Below are positions 58,337 through 64,000 of a stretch of 64,000 nt of DNA, one piece after another. Position 1 is the stretch's first letter; each line of letters begins with the position of its first letter. Both the position numbers and the translations under genes were made by a program. Below the pieces are notes generated by a model that was given only the letters and a program-made list of their open reading frames with translations, was not told where the DNA came from and ran no database searches. This DNA comes from Natrinema sp. HArc-T2 (lineage in GTDB: Archaea; Halobacteriota; Halobacteria; Halobacteriales; Natrialbaceae), in assembly GCF_041821085.1 (NCBI RefSeq), contig NZ_JBGUAZ010000004.1, positions 186,001 through 250,000 on the forward strand, read 5' to 3'.

Positions 58337-60210
58337 GGCGCTTCGGCTTCGGCCTCGAGCCCGTCGGCGTCCCCGTCGTCGACCGGCTGCTGGGCCTCCT
58401 CGACGAGTTCCTCGAGGGTCAGCTCCGTCAGTTCGTTTTTCAGCAGGACGTCGACCGGCAGCGTGGGCGCGCCGTCGACGAGGTTCTCGAGGAGGACGAG
58501 CCGCTCGCGGGCTCGAGACATGCCGACGTAGAAGACGCGCCGTTCGTTGTCCGTCAGGACGGGCACTGGCGAGGTCGTCTTGGTGAATTCCTCGCAGCCC
58601 GGAATGGCTTCGGGGTCGTCGACGGTGGCGACCATCTGCTCGACGACCTTCTCGGTGAGGTCGGTGCCGACGAGGACGTGGTCGGCCTCACGACCCTTCG
58701 CGGAGTGGATCGTGCCGACGCGGACCCGGTCGGTGTCCATCCCCTGGTACTCGCCGATCGCGAAGTAGGCGCGGACGCTCTTTTTCTGGAAGTTGGTGAC
58801 CTTCCGGAGCATATCCGAGGCAGAGGCTGGGCCGGGCATGAACGGCACGTGGTCGGAGATGACCTCGGTCGGAATCATGAGGTTCTCGAGGTCGTCGATG
58901 CCGGCGTCCTCCTGGCGCTCGTCGATCTCGTCGAAGAGGTCGTCGCGGTCGTTGGTGCCAAAGGCCGACTCCTGGAGCATGTCGGCGAGTCGGCGGGCCT
59001 GCAGGCCGGTGACGTCCTCGCCGGCGTCGATCGCTTCGACCGCGCGGACGTACTGGGTGAGCCGGTCGGTCCACATCCGCTGATCGGTCAGCGAGGTGAA
59101 CGGCACCCCTTCGGTGATGAACTCGTCGATGAACTGGAACATCTGGTAGCGGGCGCGGAACAACACCATGATGGTGCCGTCGCCCTCGACGAGCGTGCGC
59201 CGCACCATCCGGACGACGTCGAGCATCGACGCATTGGTGCGTGCCTCGACGGCTCCGCCTTCCTTTCGGGGCTTGAGGTCTTTGTCCTGGCGCTGGTCGA
59301 TGTGGCGGATTTCCTTGTTGACCGCGTTGAGGACGTTCGAGGGCAGCCGGTAGGAGTTCGGGAGAATAATGTCGTCGTCAACCTCTTCCTCGAGCAAGAG
59401 CGCGGGATCGGCACCCTGCCAGGAGTAGACGACCTGGTCGTCGTCGCCGGCGATCAGCACCTGCTTCATGTGGGGTTTCCACTCCTCGTAGACGTCGTAC
59501 TGCAGGGTCGTGATGTCCTGGAACTCGTCGATCACGAGGTAGTCGACGTTGGGCAGCAGCGAGCGCTGTTCGACGCGCTCTAACATATCGGCGAAGCCGA
59601 TCTTGCCCTGTTCGCCCTTGTAGGAGCGCCAGGCACGGATCGCTTCGGGGACGTCGATCCGGTCGTCGTCGCTGGGCCAGGTCGGGGTGTATTTGTTCCC
59701 CTCCTGGGCGTTGGGGTCGATCTCCGGTGGGAGTCGGACTTCCTCTTCGTCCCACTGGAAGGGGACGTCGTACCAGTCGGAGACGTCGCGGCTGGTTCGC
59801 TGGAGCCACTGACTGGTCGCGATGACTTTGTTGCCGATCGTCGTCGACCGGGCGGTTCGGCGGCCAGCACCCGAGTACTCGTCTTCGTACTCGATACCGT
59901 ACTCGTCACAGAAGTCCTCTTTGTCGGATTCGCCGATGACGTCGCTTCGAGAGAGATCAAGGAGCTCGTAGGCCTTCGCGTGCATCGTACAGACGTTGCC
60001 CTGCAGCGCACGTGGGCTCTCGCCGAGGCGTTCGGCGAGTCGTTCTCGGACCTCTTGCGCTGCCGCTCGCGTGTACGAGACAACGAGAATGTCTCGGAAG
60101 GTAACGCCGTCCTGATCGAGAATATCTTCGACGTGGTCGAGAAGCGCGGTCGTCTTCCCGCTTCCCGGACCGCCGAACAGGCGGGTAACCGTCGTGTCCG
60201 TCGTAGCCAT
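58333..60210 (-). CDS. UvrD/Rep-type superfamily 1 helicase
   Basis: This 625-residue ATP-dependent helicase carries Walker A FGGPGSGKTT near residue 13, the Q-like N-terminus (MATTDTTVTRL), Walker B YLVIDEFQDITTLQYD near 242, the GDDDQVVYSWQGADP motif, motif V VGTIHSAKGREADHVLVG near 485 and motif VI RRVFYVGMSRARERLVL near 547. The C-terminal 45 residues are acidic. It unwinds DNA in repair or replication. The start at 60210 avoids a short upstream extension. The M24-like gene is translationally coupled downstream. Confidence 0.95.
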   Translation of the reverse strand: MATTDTTVTRLFGGPGSGKTTALLDHVEDILDQDGVTFRDILVVSYTRAAAQEVRERLAERLGESPRALQGNVCTMHAKAYELLDLSRSDVIGESDKEDFCDEYGIEYEDEYSGAGRRTARSTTIGNKVIATSQWLQRTSRDVSDWYDVPFQWDEEEVRLPPEIDPNAQEGNKYTPTWPSDDDRIDVPEAIRAWRSYKGEQGKIGFADMLERVEQRSLLPNVDYLVIDEFQDITTLQYDVYEEWKPHMKQVLIAGDDDQVVYSWQGADPALLLEEEVDDDIILPNSYRLPSNVLNAVNKEIRHIDQRQDKDLKPRKEGGAVEARTNASMLDVVRMVRRTLVEGDGTIMVLFRARYQMFQFIDEFITEGVPFTSLTDQRMWTDRLTQYVRAVEAIDAGEDVTGLQARRLADMLQESAFGTNDRDDLFDEIDERQEDAGIDDLENLMIPTEVISDHVPFMPGPASASDMLRKVTNFQKKSVRAYFAIGEYQGMDTDRVRVGTIHSAKGREADHVLVGTDLTEKVVEQMVATVDDPEAIPGCEEFTKTTSPVPVLTDNERRVFYVGMSRARERLVLLENLVDGAPTLPVDVLLKNELTELTLEELVEEAQQPVDDGDADGLEAEAEAP

Positions 60211-60273
60211 TGTAGCTGTACAAGAGCGCGACACGCATAAGTGACGTGGGTTTTCGTCGACAGAAACGAGCGC

Positions 60274-60432
60274 TCACGGATCGCGCGAAGAGCGGGCCTC
60301 GCGGACGTCAGCGCCATCACGGATCTTGTCCTGACAGTCTGGGCACACGCGTGGTTCGTCGACACCACGTGGGGTGAACACTCGTGCGTATCGTTTAGTA
60401 ACGAACGCACCACAGTTCTGGCATTCCGGCAT
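60274..60432 (-). CDS. 52-residue zinc-ribbon protein (DUF7563-like)
   Basis: The minus strand encodes MPECQNCGAFVTKRYARVF, then TPRGVDEPRVCPDCQDK and a charged tail (IRDGADVREARSSRDP). Two CxxC pairs (CQNC and CPDC) make a zinc ribbon. I associate this pattern with a widespread haloarchaeal micro-protein family (DUF7563). It lies just upstream of the helicase gene on the same strand with a 63-base gap. Confidence 0.8.
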   Translation of the reverse strand: MPECQNCGAFVTKRYARVFTPRGVDEPRVCPDCQDKIRDGADVREARSSRDP

Positions 60433-60523
60433 ATTTACTTCAATTGATCGTCACGAGTGCTGAACTATAACTGTATTGAATACTACATGATAGAAACGGC
60501 GGCGAGCACACTATAGAATCAAC

Positions 60524-60610
60524 GGTAACAGTTAACAAATCAGTCGCACAGTCCCCTGTGCGATCGGGTATGCAGTGACGGTGTGGCAGACACCTATCGG
60601 TGGCTACGAT
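60524..60610 (-). repeat. Type A palindromic repeat, decayed copy A4
   Basis: Read on the minus strand this is a worn copy of the type A element. GTAACAGTT and GTGGCTAC match the two outer ends, TCGCACAG and CTGTGCGATCGGG match the inner hairpin, and TGCAGTGACG matches the segment between. Several internal bases are changed or inserted. It sits in the AT-rich space between two zinc-ribbon micro-genes. Confidence 0.5.
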
Positions 60611-60690
60611 CGTTTACACCGAGTGCAACGCAATGGTCGGGGACGGATCACGACAGCAACGTGTGCCGTGTCCCCGGTGCAAAAGGCGGC

Positions 60691-60876
60691 TTACGACGCT
60701 GGTTCCCAGCCGCAAACGGTACAGGCGCTGGCGGACGGATCGTGAAGGCCGCCACACTCCGGGCACTGCTTTTTGTTATACTCTTGTTCCCACCCTACTG
60801 GTTCGACCGAGTGACCGCGATCGGCGAGGAATTGATCGATGACGTCGTCACCGGCATCACTGGGTGAGGTTGCCAT
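60691..60876 (-). CDS. 61-residue zinc-finger protein (HVO_0416-like)
   Basis: This protein starts MATSPSDAGDDVIDQFLADRG (split here), continues HSVEPVGWEQEYNKKQ and ends in a zinc finger with CPECGGLHDPSASACTVCGW. The CPEC and CTVC pairs are 14 residues apart, as in the haloarchaeal HVO_0416 family. Function is unknown. The ATG at 60876 excludes an upstream hydrophobic extension. Confidence 0.78.
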   Translation of the reverse strand: MATSPSDAGDDVIDQFLADRGHSVEPVGWEQEYNKKQCPECGGLHDPSASACTVCGWEPAS

Positions 60877-61111
60877 AGGTGTGTGAACGCACAGCACAAT
60901 AATAAATCGTTGGGTCGGTGAAGATGCTGCCCCCTCCACAAACCCACACACGTCGTCGAAACATCACGACCCCTATCAATGGGTGCCAGCGCACCCGTCT
61001 GGCGGGTTGTAGCTGGTCGAGACACAGTGTCAGCAGATCGTCCCGACCCACCGCAGACCGGCGGGTCGAACGACCCACGTCCTTTTCTCGCTCTCGTCCG
61101 AACACTACGAT

Positions 61112-61948
61112 ATGAGCGATCTGCGCCTCAATGCGACCCAACTCGACCGCTACTCGAGACACGTCATCATGGACGAGATCGGCCCCGAAGGCCAGCAGCG
61201 GCTGCTCGAGGGGTCCGTCCTGATCGTCGGCGCAGGCGGGCTCGGCTCGCCGGCGATCCAGTACCTCGCGGCAGCCGGCGTCGGTCGACTGGGGATCGTC
61301 GACGACGATGTCGTCGAACGCTCGAACTTACAACGCCAGATCGTCCACGGCGACGACGACGTCGACCGACCGAAAGTCGAAAGCGCGGCCGACTACGTCG
61401 CGACGCTGAATCCCGACATCGACGTCGAGACCCACGAAACCCGCATCACCGCGGCGAACGTCGACGAACTGGTCGCCGACTACGATGTCGTCCTCGATGC
61501 CAGCGACAACTTCGCCACCCGGTACCTGCTCAACGACCACTGTGTGCTCACCGAGACGCCGCTGTTCCACGGCGCGATCTACCGCTTCGAAGGCCAACTC
61601 ACGTCGTTTACCAACGACCGCGGCGGGGACGACGACCCGCCGTGTTACCGGTGTATCTTCCCCGAAGCACCCGAGCCAGGGACCGTCCCCGACTGTGCGA
61701 CCACGGGCGTTCTCGGCGTTCTCCCCGGCACCGTCGGCTGTATCCAGGCCACCGAGGTCGTCAAGTATCTCATCGGGAAGGGCGACCTACTCGAGGGCCG
61801 CCTCCTGATGTACGACGCGATGGGCATGACCTTCGAGGAAGTGCCGGTACAGTCGAACCCGGCGTGTCCGGTCTGTGGAGACGACCCCGAGATCGAGTCC
61901 GTCGAGGACGTCGCCTACGAGGGAACCTGCGAGATTTCGGCGGACTGA
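61112..61948 (+). CDS. ubaA: Ubiquitin-like activating enzyme UbaA (E1-type)
   Basis: This 278-residue MoeB/ThiF/HesA-family adenylyltransferase has the nucleotide loop VLIVGAGGLGSPAIQYLAAAGVG near residue 37, DDDVVERSNLQRQIVHGDDDV, the catalytic cysteine region in DCATTGVLGVLPGTVGCIQ near residue 195 and a zinc site with CYRC near residue 178 and CPVC near 260. In Haloferax UbaA adenylates the C-terminal glycine of SAMP proteins, giving protein modification and supplying sulphur for tRNA thiolation and for MoaD-type SAMPs in molybdopterin synthesis. Confidence 0.94.
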   Translation: MSDLRLNATQLDRYSRHVIMDEIGPEGQQRLLEGSVLIVGAGGLGSPAIQYLAAAGVGRLGIVDDDVVERSNLQRQIVHGDDDVDRPKVESAADYVATLNPDIDVETHETRITAANVDELVADYDVVLDASDNFATRYLLNDHCVLTETPLFHGAIYRFEGQLTSFTNDRGGDDDPPCYRCIFPEAPEPGTVPDCATTGVLGVLPGTVGCIQATEVVKYLIGKGDLLEGRLLMYDAMGMTFEEVPVQSNPACPVCGDDPEIESVEDVAYEGTCEISAD

Positions 61949-61972
61949 CCGGCAAGCCGTGTCTCAAGACCG

Positions 61973-62944
61973 TTACCGACCCAGCGGGGACTGACCGACG
62001 CGCGAGCGCACGAGGGTCGGCAACTCCAACCCGCCGGCGACGGCGAGACAGGAGACGAATGCGGTCGTTCCAAGTTTGCCACCCGCACCGGCGAGGGCGG
62101 GCGCGACCACGACGTAGACGAGCCCACAGACGAGGCCGGCCCCCGCGACCTGGCCGAGGGTCTCGAGCCGGTCGGCACTCGACATGCCGACGAACGAGGC
62201 ACAGAAGGCGACGGAAGCCAGCGTCGACCCCAGCGCGGGCAGGACGATCGGGAACGCGAGGCCGGCAGCCAACCCGACCGCTGCGGACGCGACGACCGCA
62301 CTCGCGCCGGCGTGCGTGCGCAAGATGACAGTTGCGACTGCTGTGACGACGGCGACGACGACGATCGCAGGCACGACGCCCCAGACGAGTGTGCTACCGG
62401 CGGCGTAGTCGGCACCGAGCAGGGTCACGCTCGTGAGACAACCAAAGAGTGCGAGCGTGCCGTATTTGCCACCGAAGCCGCCGAAGACGTCCGCCGTCGC
62501 GACGAACGCGAGCCCGGCGACCGTTCCCGCGATCGCGACCCCCTCGAGCGATGGGAGGACGGTCGAGGAGACCATCCCGACGAACGACCCACAGTAGGCC
62601 GCGCCGCCGACCTGCGGCAGGACAAGGCCGACGGCCAGTCCGACGAGCGCAGAGGCACGAACCGGCCCGAGACCGGCGTGAACGTTCAGCCCGTACGTCA
62701 GGACTGCCGCCGTGGCAACCGCGAGCGCGTCGACGGTATCCGTTCGATCGAGACCGATCGCGTCGGCGCTCGAGAGACGCTGACGTTCCGTCTCGGCGAC
62801 GACGGTGCCCGTGAGCGCGACGCCGAACGGAACGCTCAGGAGCCCGATCGAGAGGTCAGGCGGCGCGCGAACGGCACCGAGGAGTAACACCGCAGGCGTG
62901 ACGAGCAACGCGACGTAGCCAACGAGTCGAACCGGACCGTACAC
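61973..62944 (-). CDS. Membrane protein with an internal duplication
   Basis: This 323-residue protein has about ten membrane segments and a clear two-fold repeat. HAG, then ASALVGLAVGL (residues 89-107), matches HAG with ASAAVGLAAGL at 211-229. FVGM at 121-124 matches FVGM at 251-254, and FGGKYGT at 157-163 matches AGGKLGT at 287-293, the last two exactly 130 residues apart. Each half is about 90-100 residues. Such inverted or parallel repeats are typical of transporters. The family and substrate are unknown. Confidence 0.78.
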   Translation of the reverse strand: MYGPVRLVGYVALLVTPAVLLLGAVRAPPDLSIGLLSVPFGVALTGTVVAETERQRLSSADAIGLDRTDTVDALAVATAAVLTYGLNVHAGLGPVRASALVGLAVGLVLPQVGGAAYCGSFVGMVSSTVLPSLEGVAIAGTVAGLAFVATADVFGGFGGKYGTLALFGCLTSVTLLGADYAAGSTLVWGVVPAIVVVAVVTAVATVILRTHAGASAVVASAAVGLAAGLAFPIVLPALGSTLASVAFCASFVGMSSADRLETLGQVAGAGLVCGLVYVVVAPALAGAGGKLGTTAFVSCLAVAGGLELPTLVRSRVGQSPLGR

Positions 62945-63055
62945 ACGCCGCTTCTCGAGCGAGGAGATCCGAATTGGTTACGATTCTGAAATCGAACCCC
63001 GACGTTCGGATCGGAACCGCGATCGTGCGCGACAGCGCTACGGACGCCTGCTGGT

Positions 63056-63841
63056 CTAGCTCCGCAGCAGGCCGCCGTCGATCGGGATCTCTGCCCCGTT
63101 GACGAAACTCGCACGGGGACTCGAGAGGAAGGCGACCACGTCACCGAGCTCGCGGGGCTCGCCGATGCGATTCATCGGGATGTCGCTGGCCATCGCCGCC
63201 AGCCCCTCCTCGTAGTCGTCGTAGGTGCCCCGTTCGACCCTGGCATCGATGAGTTCCTCGATTCGGGCCGTCTCGATCGTCCCTGGCAGCACTGCGTTGG
63301 CCCGGATCTCGGGGGCGAACTCCCGGGAAATAGTCTTGACGAGGCCGATCACGCCGCGGCGCACCGAGTTCGACAGCAGCAGGCCGTCGACGACTTCCCG
63401 GACGGTTCTGGAGGTGATACAGGTGATCGTCCCGTGGTCGGACTCGAGCAGGTGCTCGTAGCTCTCCTCGATCGTCCAGACGACGCTCATCACCAGCAGG
63501 TCGTAGGCCTGGTACCAGTCCTGTTCGTCGGTCTCGAGGAAGGTCGTACTCGGCGGTCCACCCGAGGACGTGACGAGGTGGTCGAGGCCGCCGAAGGCGT
63601 CGACGGTCTCGCGGACGAGGTGGGAGACGTCGTCGGGATCGGTCAGATCGGCCTGCACCGCGAGCACGTCGCCCGTCCCCATCGCGTCAAGTTCATCGCG
63701 GGCGCCTTTGAGCCGTTCCTCGTCGCGGCCACAGATCGCAACGTTCGCACCGTCTTCGGCGAGTGCCTGTGCGCTCGCAAAGCCGAGGCCGCTCGAGGCG
63801 GCGGTCACCAACGCCGAATTGCCGTCGAGTTCGAGATCCAT
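63056..63841 (-). CDS. SDR oxidoreductase of the divergent 'BKR-like' group
   Basis: This 261-residue short-chain dehydrogenase has the cofactor motif LVTAASSGLGFASAQALAEDG near residue 10 and the AVLPGTIETARI and PRASFVNGAEIPIDGG segments. The usual Tyr-X-X-X-Lys catalytic pair is not present. In its place is LLLSNSVRRGVIGLVKTISRE, with S, N, R residues, as in a recognised divergent SDR group of beta-ketoacyl-reductase-like proteins. Activity may differ from classical SDRs. The ATG at 63841 gives MDLELDGNSALVT. Confidence 0.87.
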   Translation of the reverse strand: MDLELDGNSALVTAASSGLGFASAQALAEDGANVAICGRDEERLKGARDELDAMGTGDVLAVQADLTDPDDVSHLVRETVDAFGGLDHLVTSSGGPPSTTFLETDEQDWYQAYDLLVMSVVWTIEESYEHLLESDHGTITCITSRTVREVVDGLLLSNSVRRGVIGLVKTISREFAPEIRANAVLPGTIETARIEELIDARVERGTYDDYEEGLAAMASDIPMNRIGEPRELGDVVAFLSSPRASFVNGAEIPIDGGLLRS

Positions 63842-63955
63842 GTCCGAACCGACGGGAGCGGTGTACAAATCACTCGGGGAGCCGGCAGGTGGTCCCGCCG
63901 TGGCCGTCGAGAACCGCGACACTATCGGTCGACGAGAACGGACTGGATATCACCG

Positions 63956-64000
63956 ATGTCATGGCCGCTGCTGTTCGTTGCGGGACTGTTCGAAATCGCA
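63956..64000 (+). CDS. SMR-family transporter, N-terminal fragment
   Basis: The last 45 bases encode MSWPLLFVAGLFEIA, open to the window edge. That hydrophobic start with a glutamate at residue 13 is the first helix of small multidrug resistance proteins (EmrE/SugE/Gdx), where this glutamate couples protons to export. The call rests on 15 residues only. Confidence 0.55.
   Translation, partial: MSWPLLFVAGLFEIA

Noticed and set aside
60981..61034. GGGTGC/GCACCC hairpin followed by GTCAGCAGATCGTC, resembling the right half of a type B repeat
   Set aside because: The left end and terminal repeat are missing, so I did not annotate it as a copy.
1..64000. Search for tRNA genes, CRISPR arrays, insertion sequences, integrases and replication origins
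   Set aside because: I found no tRNA-like T-arm with matching acceptor stem, no regularly spaced direct repeats, no transposase or integrase frame and no Orc1/Cdc6 gene. Reading by eye can miss single tRNAs with introns, so this is not proof of absence.

Overview
The window is chromosomal DNA of a halophilic archaeon (class Halobacteria). GC content is high and the encoded proteins are strongly acidic. It carries a class I lysyl-tRNA synthetase, archaeal UMP kinase, S19e, PDCD5, a thermosome subunit, archaeal SepF, UbaA, a PGF-CTERM surface protein, a PitA chlorite-dismutase/ABM fusion and many short zinc-ribbon proteins. TATA boxes about 25 to 32 bases before start codons imply mostly leaderless mRNAs. 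The family mix suggests the Natrialba/Natrinema/Haloterrigena side of the class, but that is inference. I recognised no tRNA, rRNA, CRISPR array, intact insertion sequence or phage gene; this is core and near-core chromosome.

Layout. 1-6.1 kb: end of a universal stress protein gene, csaA-like tRNA-binding protein, then mutS and mutL. 6.1-12.9 kb: MFS transporter, AT-rich island, acetate-type transporter, rtcA, kdgK (with a leader peptide and a double dyad upstream), PGF-CTERM protein, GNAT. 12.9-17.7 kb: RNase R-like enzyme, zinc protein, PUA protein, CBS protein, sepF, Bat-type regulator, VOC protein. 17.7-24.5 kb: MFS, hisS, a PP-loop enzyme/PDCD5 pair, rps19e, thiL, site-2 protease, small wHTH-like protein. 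24.7-33.3 kb: MobB-MoaE fusion, CapA-like protein, pyrH-lysS, PDZ site-2 protease, pitA. 33.3-43.8 kb: structured element C1, several haloarchaeal families, YgfZ-like protein, orphan E1 alpha, gamma-carbonic-anhydrase-like protein, glnA/lrp pair, structured element C2, thermosome gene. 44-54 kb: TraB-like protein, acyltransferase, aldo/keto reductase, HTH plus membrane protein pair, Nudix, FAU-1-type RNase, PrsW, with three type B repeats. 54-64 kb: riboflavin synthase, PAS/GAF histidine kinase, a degenerate M24 protein coupled to a UvrD-type helicase, zinc micro-proteins, ubaA, a duplicated membrane protein, an SDR and the start of an SMR transporter.

The most unusual content is non-coding. 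(1) Two copies, 8.5 kb apart, of a roughly 56-nt element have near-identical flanks, a central stem that differs in sequence but still pairs, and an identical GGAGGAGTGCTTTT end, each followed by a run of hairpins. (2) An 84-bp palindromic repeat (type A) has two near-identical copies, one copy with its central hairpin replaced, and one decayed copy. (3) A related repeat (type B) occurs three times within 4.5 kb and brackets the Nudix gene. (4) kdgK is preceded by an 18-codon leader ORF whose stop overlaps the GTG start, and by two 7-bp dyads made from the same heptamer. Among proteins, the M24-like gene seems to have lost all five metal ligands while staying translationally coupled to a helicase, and the gamma-carbonic anhydrase relative lacks its third zinc histidine.
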